Source of the DNA: Dialister micraerophilus DSM 19965 | GTDB taxonomy: Bacteria > Bacillota > Negativicutes > Veillonellales > Dialisteraceae | Reading direction: 5' to 3' | DNA: 43,051 nucleotides | Assembly: GCF_000194985.1 (NCBI RefSeq) | Contig: NZ_GL878519.1 | Coordinates: 259,468-302,518, forward strand | Shown here: piece by piece, positions 17,971-25,405 of the stretch | How the letters are laid out: each line of letters starts with the position of its first letter | How positions within the stretch are numbered: the stretch's first letter is position 1 | Made by a program: the position numbers and the translations under genes | Notes under the pieces: model-generated | What the model was told of the DNA's origin: nothing | The model's database searches: none | Seen by the model: only the letters and a program-made list of their open reading frames with translations

Positions 17971-18873
17971 CTATGCTTCTCCTATAACTTGAACTTCAGT
18001 GTACAAATCAACTTTGTAAGTTTCTTTTACACGTCTTTGTATTTCACCGATAAGCGCCAACATATCTTCACAGCTTGCATTTCCGTCATTAATTAAAAAT
18101 CCGGCATGCTTTGTACTTACTTTTGCATCTCCGACTGAAAAACCTTTTAATCCTAATTCTTCAATCATTTTTCCTACAAAATGTCCTTTCGGTCTTTTAA
18201 ATGTACTTCCGGCACTTCTTTTGTCCAAAGGTTGTTTTTCACGGCGCCTGCTGTTATATTCATTTATTTTTTGTTTTATTTCATTTATATTTCCGTTTTT
18301 TAAAGTAAGTGTAACATTTACTATAATGTCGCCGTTATCCATAAACACACTATGTCTGTAATTGTAATCTATTTCAAAATTACTGTATTCTTTTAAATTT
18401 CCGTCAAAATCACATGTAGTAACATTTTCTACTATATGCGACATTTCTCCTCCATAGGCACCTGCATTCATAAAAACTCCACCACCTATGCTTCCGGGAA
18501 TACCGCTTAATTCTTCCATCCCTGAAAGTCCGTTTTTAGCGGCAAAGTGTGCAACTTTAGCAATACTGACTCCGCTGTTTACACTTATTTTATTTCCTTT
18601 GCATTCAATATTCTTCAGTCCGACGGTTGAGATTACAACTCCTCTTATACCTTTATCACGCACAAGAAGATTTGCTCCACCACCTAAAATAAAAATAGGC
18701 GAGTTATATTTTTTTAAGATTTTTACAACTTGCTGTAATTGAGATACGGTTTCGGGTTGTACAAAACAATCTGCAATTCCGCCTATACCAAAAGTCGTAT
18801 GCTTACTCATAGGTTCATTTAATTTTATTTGATTTTCACTTAAAATGTTTGAAAAAATTTCGTAATAATTCAT
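17971..18873 (-). CDS. murB: UDP-N-acetylenolpyruvoylglucosamine reductase MurB
   Basis: FAD-dependent reductase completing UDP-MurNAc synthesis. FAD-binding signatures are ILGGGANLLVRDKGIRGVV and GIPGSIGGGVFMNAGAYGGE. The catalytic serine segment SAGSTFKRPKGHFVGKMIEE is characteristic of the type IIb MurB of Firmicutes. A TTG start 15 bases upstream (18888) has no ribosome site; the ATG at 18873 (MNYYEIFS) has AAAGCGG at suitable spacing and is preferred, giving 300 residues. The P-loop/Gls24 gene is 23 bases downstream. No other mur genes are present. Confidence 0.95.
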   Translation of the reverse strand: MNYYEIFSNILSENQIKLNEPMSKHTTFGIGGIADCFVQPETVSQLQQVVKILKKYNSPIFILGGGANLLVRDKGIRGVVISTVGLKNIECKGNKISVNSGVSIAKVAHFAAKNGLSGMEELSGIPGSIGGGVFMNAGAYGGEMSHIVENVTTCDFDGNLKEYSNFEIDYNYRHSVFMDNGDIIVNVTLTLKNGNINEIKQKINEYNSRRREKQPLDKRSAGSTFKRPKGHFVGKMIEELGLKGFSVGDAKVSTKHAGFLINDGNASCEDMLALIGEIQRRVKETYKVDLYTEVQVIGEA

Positions 18874-18955
18874 ATATACCGCTTTCAATAATAAATTGTC
18901 ATAATATACAAATTGTATTTATTATCAATAATTATTTTATCACGTTTTCATAAAA

Positions 18956-18979
18956 AAAGAGGGGGTTTATCCCCTCTTT
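18956..18979 (-). terminator. Terminator after rbsB
   Basis: The GC-rich 9-bp stem AAAGAGGGG/CCCCTCTTT lies 12 bases after the rbsB stop, with a run of seven T following on the minus strand. It closes the fumC-rbs transcript. Confidence 0.9.
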
Positions 18980-18990
18980 AATTTTTATTT

Positions 18991-19899
18991 TTATTTTTCA
19001 ATTAATTTTAATTCAACCGCAATATTCTTTTCTACGTTTTCACCTTTAGCAAGTTTAACTGCAGTGTCGATACCGACTTCACCCATCTTGTCAGGTTGCT
19101 GTGCTATTGTTGCTGCCATATCACCGCTCTTAATAGCTGCCAATCCGTCATCTGTTCCATCAAATCCGACAATTAAAATTTGCTTGTTTGCACTCTTTGC
19201 AGCACCTATTGCACCCAATGCCATTTCATCGTTTTGTGCAAAGATAGCTTTAATATCAGGATTTGCCTGCAAAATGTTTTCTGCAACTGTCAAGCCTTTA
19301 CCTCTATCGAAATCTGCACTTTGTTTAGCTAAAACTTTAAGTTTGGAATCTGCCAAATTATGGAAGCCTTGTCCACGTTCACGTGCAGCAGATGCGCCCG
19401 GAATACCTTCCAGTTCTGCAACCGGTGTTTGTTCCCCTAATTTATCAATAATGTATTGAGCTGCCATTTCTCCACCCTTTACATTGTTGGAAGCAATATG
19501 TACAGCTACATCACCTTTATCGGAAGAACGGTCAATTGTAATAACCGGAATTTTTGCTTGATTTGCTGCAATAACGGAGTTTGAGATTGCTGCAGAATCT
19601 ACCGGATTTACAATCAATACATCTACTTTACTTTGAATTAAGTCCGCAACATCGTTTGCCTGTTTTGCTGAGTCATTCTGTGCGTCAACAATTTTTACAT
19701 TGATTCCCAATTTGTCGGCTTCTACCTTTACGCTGTTTGCCATAGTAACGAAGAACGGGTTATTCTGTGTCGAAACAGAAAATCCAACCGTTATTTTTTT
19801 GTCTGAAGTTGCTGCATCTTTCTTATCTGAAGATCCGCACCCCGCTACAGAAACGAGTGCCGCACCAATCATACACGCCAATGCTACTTTCTTTAACAT
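18991..19899 (-). CDS. rbsB: D-ribose ABC transporter, substrate-binding lipoprotein
   Basis: Periplasmic-binding-protein fold anchored as a lipoprotein. The signal peptide ends with lipobox VAGC (Cys21), followed by a flexible SSDKKDAATSDKK linker. The mature part closely follows E. coli RbsB: STQNNPFFVTMANSVK, the ribose-contact regions DRSSDKGD and SAARERGQGF, ADFDRGKG, and FAQNDEMALGA. The 302-residue length is typical. A strong GGAGG precedes the ATG. It is the last gene of the operon, placed after the permease, and is terminated immediately downstream. A ribose substrate is likely from the conserved pocket and the rbsK/rbsD neighbours. Confidence 0.93.
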   Translation of the reverse strand: MLKKVALACMIGAALVSVAGCGSSDKKDAATSDKKITVGFSVSTQNNPFFVTMANSVKVEADKLGINVKIVDAQNDSAKQANDVADLIQSKVDVLIVNPVDSAAISNSVIAANQAKIPVITIDRSSDKGDVAVHIASNNVKGGEMAAQYIIDKLGEQTPVAELEGIPGASAARERGQGFHNLADSKLKVLAKQSADFDRGKGLTVAENILQANPDIKAIFAQNDEMALGAIGAAKSANKQILIVGFDGTDDGLAAIKSGDMAATIAQQPDKMGEVGIDTAVKLAKGENVEKNIAVELKLIEK

Positions 19900-19910
19900 G
19901 AAATACCTCC

Positions 19911-20849
19911 TTATAACTTCTTGCGATCCATAATAACTGCCAGCAAAATTACAATCCCTTTCACAACTTGCTGGTAAAAGCTGGAAACGTTCAAAATATT
20001 CAATCCGTTGTTCAATGTCCCTATGATTAAAGCACCGATTAACGTTCCTGATATTTTACCTTTTCCTCCGGATAAACTTGTACCTCCTAAAACAACTGCA
20101 GCTATAGCATCAAGTTCATACCCCATCCCGGCGGTAGGTTGAGCGGAGTTCAAACGTGCCGTAAGGATTGCACCTGCAATTGCACACAAGCATCCTGTCA
20201 AAGCATAAGCAAAAATTTTTATCTTGTCAATTTTTATACCTGATATGAATGATACCTTTTCATTACCTCCGACTGCATAGGTTTGACGTCCTAAAGGTGT
20301 CTTATTCAAAACAAATAAAAGTATCAAAAATGCAATAATCATCACTATTGCCGGTACCGGAACCTCCAGTAAGAAACCTTGTCCGAATGCAGTAAAAACA
20401 GGATCATTTGTAAGTCCGCTTATAGGGTTACCATTAGTGTACACTAATGTACTTCCTCTATAGATTGTCATTGTCGCTAAAGTAGCTATAAAAGGTGCTA
20501 CTTTTCCATATGAAACTATAATTCCGTTTATAATTCCCAAAATCGTACCTATTATCGCACTGTATATTATCGCCATTTGAGGATTTGTGCCCGAAGCAAT
20601 CATACTTGCCATCAAAGCACTTGATAATGCCAATATACTTCCGACAGACAAATCAATTCCTCCGGTAAGAATTACAAATGTCATACCGAAAGCAATTAAT
20701 GCGTTTATAGATACTTGTCTTGCCAAATTTTTCAAGTTTGAAGGGTCTATAAAACTGTCATTCAATATAGCTATTACGATAAATAAAATTACTAAACCTA
20801 TCAAAGGTCCCATTTCTTTAATCCATGATTTAAATTTGGTTGAATTCAT
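19911..20849 (-). CDS. rbsC: Ribose ABC transporter permease
   Basis: Integral membrane subunit of the CUT2-type sugar importer, 312 residues with 8-10 hydrophobic segments. The family markers GMTFVILTGGIDLSVGSIL (near residue 60) and AAVVLGGTSLSGGKGKISGTLIGA (cytoplasmic coupling region, near 250, split here only in description) are present. It sits between rbsA (1-base gap) and rbsB (11-base gap). It would form a homodimeric pore with the single double-domain ATPase RbsA. Confidence 0.94.
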   Translation of the reverse strand: MNSTKFKSWIKEMGPLIGLVILFIVIAILNDSFIDPSNLKNLARQVSINALIAFGMTFVILTGGIDLSVGSILALSSALMASMIASGTNPQMAIIYSAIIGTILGIINGIIVSYGKVAPFIATLATMTIYRGSTLVYTNGNPISGLTNDPVFTAFGQGFLLEVPVPAIVMIIAFLILLFVLNKTPLGRQTYAVGGNEKVSFISGIKIDKIKIFAYALTGCLCAIAGAILTARLNSAQPTAGMGYELDAIAAVVLGGTSLSGGKGKISGTLIGALIIGTLNNGLNILNVSSFYQQVVKGIVILLAVIMDRKKL

Positions 20850-20850
20850 G

Positions 20851-22329
20851 TTACTCTCCTCCGGTTGCCATAGTCATAATTCGTTTTTGATCGGCCTCTT
20901 CACGATTTAAAATTCCTGCCATTCTACCTTCATGAACAACCATAATACGATCACTCATGCCTATAATTTCAGGCAACTCGGAAGATACCATAATAATAGT
21001 AACGCCTTGAGATGTCAATTCGTTCATCAAATCATATATATCTTTTTTTGCACCTATATCAATACCTCTTGTCGGCTCGTCCAAAATCAAAATTGAAGGT
21101 TTTCTCCCTACCCATTTTGCAATAACCACTTTTTGCTGATTTCCACCGGAAAGAGAAGCTGCCGGAAGTTTTATATCTTCCGTTTTTACACCGAGTTTAT
21201 CTGACAAAGTTTTAGAAAAATTATATTCATCTTTTTTATTTATATACTCATATTTCGATAATTCTTTTTCACTCGGCAACGCAATATTTCTAAGAATTGA
21301 AAAGTCCAATATAAGTCCTTCAGATTTTCTGTTTTCAGTTATAAATCCAAAACCCTTTTTAATTGCATCTGTAGGTTTTTTTATTTTTATTTCTTTACCG
21401 TTCAAAAATATTTTACCGCTTTTATGTGAGTCTACACCGAAAATTGCTCGAACTATTTCAGTTCTTCCGGCACCCATTAATCCTGAAATCCCAAATATTT
21501 CTCCTTTTCTTACCGAGAAAGAAATATTTTCAAATGAGTCACCTGTTAAATTTTCAATTCTAAGTACTTCTTCACCGGGAGTTACGACTCTTTCGGGATA
21601 GTACTCGGACATTACACGACCTACCATATCGCTGACCAATTGTTCCATTCGTGTTTCTTTTGTTGCATATGTATTAATATTTTTACCGTCACGCATGACT
21701 GTAATTGTGTCACAATTTACAAAAACTTCTTCCATTCTATGAGAAATATAGATAATAGAAACTCCTCGAGATTTCAATTTTGACATAACACTGAAAAGAC
21801 AATCAGTTTCTCTTTCAGTAAGTGCTGCAGTAGGTTCATCCATAATTATAACTTTTGCATCTACCATCAAACTTCTTACTATTTCTGTCAGTTGCTGCTG
21901 TCCTACGGAGCATTCTTCGGCAATTTTATCCAAAGGTATGTTTACTCCTATATCTGCACATTTTTCTTCAGCCAATTTACGCATCTTTTTGAAATCTACA
22001 ACTCCGAATTTATTTTTCTGTAAATCGGATAAAAATAAATTTTCCAAAAGAGTCATGTTCGGCCAAATATTCAATTCCTGATGTACAAATGCTATCCCCG
22101 CTTTTTCAGCATCTTTATTACAACTGAAAACTACTTCTTTACCGTCAACTAAAATTTTCCCGTAATCGGCTTTATGAATACCTGTCAAAATATTCATAAG
22201 TGTTGATTTTCCGGCACCGTTTTCACCCATCAAGGCATGAATTTCTCCGGATTTAAGATGAAAATTTACATCGTCTAACACCTTATTGGTACCGAAAGAT
22301 TTACCGATACCCGACATTTTTATTTCCAT
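20851..22329 (-). CDS. rbsA: Ribose ABC transporter ATP-binding protein (two ATPase domains)
   Basis: Tandem ABC ATPase of CUT2 sugar importers, about 492 residues. The first domain has Walker A GENGAGKST, signature SVGQQQLTEI and Walker B VIIMDEPTAAL. The second has the degenerate Walker A-like GLMGAGRTE, signature LSGGNQQKVVIAKW and ILILDEPTRGID. The asymmetric second Walker A is the norm for this family. A TTG 21 bases upstream (22350) is an alternative start, but the ATG at 22329 (MEIKMSGIGKSFG) aligns with the family start. The GAGAGG ribosome site is about 13 bases away, longer than ideal, so translation may depend on coupling with rbsD. Confidence 0.94.
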   Translation of the reverse strand: MEIKMSGIGKSFGTNKVLDDVNFHLKSGEIHALMGENGAGKSTLMNILTGIHKADYGKILVDGKEVVFSCNKDAEKAGIAFVHQELNIWPNMTLLENLFLSDLQKNKFGVVDFKKMRKLAEEKCADIGVNIPLDKIAEECSVGQQQLTEIVRSLMVDAKVIIMDEPTAALTERETDCLFSVMSKLKSRGVSIIYISHRMEEVFVNCDTITVMRDGKNINTYATKETRMEQLVSDMVGRVMSEYYPERVVTPGEEVLRIENLTGDSFENISFSVRKGEIFGISGLMGAGRTEIVRAIFGVDSHKSGKIFLNGKEIKIKKPTDAIKKGFGFITENRKSEGLILDFSILRNIALPSEKELSKYEYINKKDEYNFSKTLSDKLGVKTEDIKLPAASLSGGNQQKVVIAKWVGRKPSILILDEPTRGIDIGAKKDIYDLMNELTSQGVTIIMVSSELPEIIGMSDRIMVVHEGRMAGILNREEADQKRIMTMATGGE

Positions 22330-22365
22330 TATCAGAATATTTCCTCTCAAACAGTATTGTAAATT

Positions 22366-22770
22366 TTAAAATATAACGCCAGATTCCAATACTATATTCG
22401 AAAACGGTGTTATTTCACCCGTTCTGATTATAGCTTTGGATGATTTTGTAAGTTCCTTAAATTCTTCATGGTTGTTTAATATAATCCATTTATATTTATT
22501 TTCAGGAAATAGTTTGCGCAACGCATTCCACTGATCCGAATTTTTTGTTTTTATTTCACTTGCTACATAAACTTTTTCTATTTCCATGTATTTAGCTATT
22601 TCAGATACTACATCAATAAACTTAGGTTCTCCAAGTTTTAATGCCAAATCTATCTTGGAAATACCTTCCGGTGTTGGAAGTCCGCAATCTCCTACGGTAA
22701 TTTTATCAGTATGTCCCATATCTGCAAGTACTTTTGAAATTTTACTGTTTAATATTCCTACTTTTTGCAT
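22366..22770 (-). CDS. rbsD: D-ribose pyranase
   Basis: Catalyses beta-pyranose to beta-furanose interconversion of ribose, supplying the form used by ribokinase. The 134-residue length fits. The N-terminal LNSKISKVLADMGHTDKI holds the catalytic histidine (H20), and GDCGLPTPEG and the C-terminal TGEITPFSNIVLESGV are typical. It overlaps the rbsK 3' end by 13 bases and has GGAGG about 10 bases upstream. Confidence 0.93.
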   Translation of the reverse strand: MQKVGILNSKISKVLADMGHTDKITVGDCGLPTPEGISKIDLALKLGEPKFIDVVSEIAKYMEIEKVYVASEIKTKNSDQWNALRKLFPENKYKWIILNNHEEFKELTKSSKAIIRTGEITPFSNIVLESGVIF

Positions 22771-23648
22771 TTCAATAATTCCTCCACGTCTTTACGGTAA
22801 GGCATACCGCTTTGTGCTCCGAATTTAGTTACAGAAAGAGCTGCCGCGGCATTTGCAAATCTTATACTTTCTTTCATGTTTTTTCCTTCGCTTCGTGCAA
22901 CTGCAAATGCTCCGTTAAATGTATCTCCGGCACCTGTAGTATCTACCGCTTTTACATCAAAACCTGAGATATTTATAATTGAATTGTTTTCTCCGTAAAA
23001 TACGCCTTCTTTACCGGCGGTCATAATAACTTTTCCGTTATTTGAAGTCAATATTTCATTACGTGTATAACCTTTAAACATAAGTGCAGCTTCATGCTCA
23101 TTCGGAGTTATATATTTCACTTTTTTTATCCACTCTTCCGGAACATCCATATATGGTGCAGGATTAAGCAATACCGGAATATTTTCTTCGTAACAACGTT
23201 TAATTACATAGTCTATGGTTTCTTTTGAAATTTCATGTTGCAACAAAACAATGTCCGATGTAGATATTGTCTCCCAAGCTTCTTCTATATGTTTTTGTGA
23301 AACTTCGGAATTTGCACCTTTAATAACAATTATAGTATTTTCTCCGTTTGAAACCGTTATGTGTGCAGTACCTGTATGTACATTATCCAATACATATACA
23401 TAATCGGTATTTACATTGCTGTCTTCCATTGCTTTTTTCAGCATTTGACCGTATGCATCGTTACCTACACATCCTATCATGTAAACTTTTGCACCGAGTC
23501 TTGCTGCAGCAACTGCTTGGTTCGCACCTTTTCCTCCGGGTGAAAGAACCATCTTATTACCTAAAACCGTTTCTCCCGGCATAGGACGTCGATCGACTTC
23601 TACAACCAAGTCCATATTGCAACTTCCTATAACAGAAATATGTTTCAT
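22758..23648 (-). CDS. rbsK: Ribokinase
   Basis: PfkB-family sugar kinase forming ribose-5-phosphate. The PfkB signature 1 region is SPGGKGANQAVAAARLGA; signature 2 with the catalytic Asp is VDTTGAGDTFNGAFAVA. Three in-frame ATGs lie at 23669, 23651 and 23648; the ribosome site AGGAGGT lies between the first and the other two, so I start at 23648 (MKHISVIGSCNMDLVV, 296 residues). It begins 27 bases after the fumC stop, with no promoter or terminator visible between, so it is probably cotranscribed with fumC. Confidence 0.94.
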   Translation of the reverse strand: MKHISVIGSCNMDLVVEVDRRPMPGETVLGNKMVLSPGGKGANQAVAAARLGAKVYMIGCVGNDAYGQMLKKAMEDSNVNTDYVYVLDNVHTGTAHITVSNGENTIIVIKGANSEVSQKHIEEAWETISTSDIVLLQHEISKETIDYVIKRCYEENIPVLLNPAPYMDVPEEWIKKVKYITPNEHEAALMFKGYTRNEILTSNNGKVIMTAGKEGVFYGENNSIINISGFDVKAVDTTGAGDTFNGAFAVARSEGKNMKESIRFANAAAALSVTKFGAQSGMPYRKDVEELLKCKK

Positions 23649-23675
23649 CATACCTCCTAAGTTAATCATTATTAA

Positions 23676-25061
23676 TCATCTGTCTTTGTTTGTCATTATA
23701 GCAGGGTTTACATACTTATCGTAATCTTCTTCACTTACATACCCTGATGCTATTGCCGCTTCTTTTAAAGAAATTTTTTGTTTGTGCGCTTGTTTTGCTA
23801 TTTTTGCGGATTTTTCATAACCGATATGCGGTGACAATGCAGTTACCAACATAAGAGAGCTGTTTACCAATTGATTCATTCTTTCATAATTCGGTTCAAT
23901 ACCTGTAGCACAATGAATATTAAATGAGTGAATTGATTGAGAAAGCAATTTTACACTTTCTATATATGAATTTGCCATTACCGGTGCAAAAACATTAAGT
24001 TCAAAATTACCTTGAGATGATGCAAATGATATAGTAGCTTGATTTCCATGTACACGACATGCGACCATCGTCAAAGCTTCACATTGTGTAGGATTTACTT
24101 TACCCGGCATAATTGAAGAACCCGGTTCATTTGCAGGTATTATAATTTCTCCAAACCCTGCACGAGGACCACTTGCAAGCCATCTTATATCATTTGCAAA
24201 TTTCATACAATCCATAGCTAAAGCTTCCAATGCACCATGAGAAAATACAAAGTCATCTCTTCCCGTTAAAGCATAGAATTTATTTGCAGCCGAAACAAAC
24301 GGTATACCGGTTTCTTTTGCAATCTCTTCGGAAACTTTTTCTCCGAAATCTTCAGGACTGTTAATACCTGTACCTACGGCCGTTCCTCCTATTGCAAGTT
24401 CCAGTAAATATTTTTCTGAATTTTTAATCATACTCATTGATTTATCAAGCATTTCCGCCCAACCTGAAAATTCCTGTCCAAGTGTCATAGGAACGGCATC
24501 TTGCAAATGAGTACGTCCTATTTTTACCACATCTTTAAAATCATCTGATTTTTTGTGAAATGTATCAGAAAGTGATTTTAAAGATTTATATAAACATTCT
24601 CTCAATGTACTTACAGCTGCAATATGCATTGCAGTAGGAAAAGTATCGTTTGATGATTGTGACATATTTACATCATCATTAGGATGAACTTTCTTTTCGA
24701 TATTTTTACATTTCAATTTTTCATTTGCAATATGAGCTATTACTTCATTCATATTCATATTGCTCTGTGTACCCGAGCCTGTTTGATATACTACAAGAGG
24801 AAATTCATCATTCCACTTGCCTTCGATTATTTCGTCACAAGCTTCACAAATCGCAGTCCATTTATCATTATCCAAAAGTTCTTTTTGTGCATTTATTTTT
24901 GCAGTGCATTTTTTCAATATAGCAAATGCCTTAATTATTTCATACGGCATTTGGCTCCCTATTTTAAAATTTTCCACGGATCTTTCTGTTTGCGCACCCC
25001 ACATATGATTCGCCGGAACTTTTACTTCACCTAATGTGTCATGTTCTATACGATACTTCAT
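23676..25061 (-). CDS. fumC: Class II fumarate hydratase
   Basis: Iron-independent fumarase converting fumarate and malate. Family signature GSSIMPGKVNPTQCEA is intact; upstream landmarks are TGSGTQSNMNMNEVIA, HPNDDVNMSQSSNDTFPTA and GRTHLQDAVPMTLGQE. A TTG 18 bases upstream is possible, but the ATG at 25061 has AAGGGG with about 8-base spacing (MKYRIEHDTLG, 461 residues). It heads an apparent operon with rbsK-D-A-C-B, an unexpected neighbour. FumC versus a closely related aspartase is settled by the overall FumC-like N-terminus (GEVKVPANHMWGAQTERSVENF region, residues 10-31). Confidence 0.95.
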   Translation of the reverse strand: MKYRIEHDTLGEVKVPANHMWGAQTERSVENFKIGSQMPYEIIKAFAILKKCTAKINAQKELLDNDKWTAICEACDEIIEGKWNDEFPLVVYQTGSGTQSNMNMNEVIAHIANEKLKCKNIEKKVHPNDDVNMSQSSNDTFPTAMHIAAVSTLRECLYKSLKSLSDTFHKKSDDFKDVVKIGRTHLQDAVPMTLGQEFSGWAEMLDKSMSMIKNSEKYLLELAIGGTAVGTGINSPEDFGEKVSEEIAKETGIPFVSAANKFYALTGRDDFVFSHGALEALAMDCMKFANDIRWLASGPRAGFGEIIIPANEPGSSIMPGKVNPTQCEALTMVACRVHGNQATISFASSQGNFELNVFAPVMANSYIESVKLLSQSIHSFNIHCATGIEPNYERMNQLVNSSLMLVTALSPHIGYEKSAKIAKQAHKQKISLKEAAIASGYVSEEDYDKYVNPAIMTNKDR

Positions 25062-25140
25062 ATTGCAACACCCCTTCAAATACGCTACACTATAAATATA
25101 TTCATATATAAAAATTATACTTTTAACCTAATTAATCTTA

Positions 25141-25157
25141 TATAGTTTACCACTATA
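25141..25157. promoter_or_regulatory. Perfect dyad overlapping the fumC -10 (candidate operator)
   Basis: The 17-bp sequence TATAGT-TTACC-ACTATA has two perfect 6-base inverted arms around a 5-base centre and covers the predicted -10 of fumC. That arrangement suits a dimeric repressor. No regulator gene adjoins it, and the owner of the site is unknown. Confidence 0.45.
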
Positions 25158-25173
25158 CAGTTAATTTTGTCGA
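25144..25173 (-). promoter_or_regulatory. Predicted promoter of the fumC-rbs operon
   Basis: On the minus strand, TCGACA (one mismatch to consensus), an 18-base spacer and TAAACT lie about 80 bases before the fumC ATG. The spacing and -10 match the hrcA promoter in this window. A TATAAT closer to the gene exists but lacks a -35. Confidence 0.4.
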
Positions 25174-25196
25174 ATAAACGTATAATAAACTTGAAC

Positions 25197-25226
25197 TTTA
25201 CAAATGCAAACAAGTAATAGTATAAT
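25197..25226 (+). promoter_or_regulatory. Promoter of the SRP RNA gene
   Basis: TTTACA, an 18-base spacer and a perfect TATAAT lie immediately upstream of the SRP RNA. The expected start is near 25233-25237, exactly where the long terminal helix begins. Confidence 0.75.
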
Positions 25227-25236
25227 ACCGTTATAT

Positions 25237-25390
25237 GGCTTTGCATTATTTATTTATGGCAGTCTTCGGGCCCGTGCAATGAAGTCCCGTGAACCCTGTC
25301 AGGTCCGAGAGGAAGCAGCAGTAAACGGTAAACTTCATGTGCCACGGTATCTTCGAAGGCTGTCATAAGTAAACAACGCAAGGCTTTTTT
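25237..25390 (+). ncRNA. ffs: Signal recognition particle RNA (4.5S type)
   Basis: The conserved domain IV hairpin is present: CCCGTGAACCCTGTCAGG, then CCGAGAGGAAGCAGCAGTAA, with the GGAA-type tetraloop region and the asymmetric internal loop that bind Ffh. Outside this, 25238-25268 pairs with 25354-25384 over 31 positions with only two A-C mismatches and several G-U pairs, followed by six T. The extreme 5' and 3' limits are inferred from the promoter and T run; a mature form of about 110 bases, processed within the helix, is possible. It sits directly upstream of dnaX, its usual neighbour in Firmicutes. Confidence 0.9.
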
Positions 25391-25405
25391 ATTCCGGAGG
25401 TTTAT

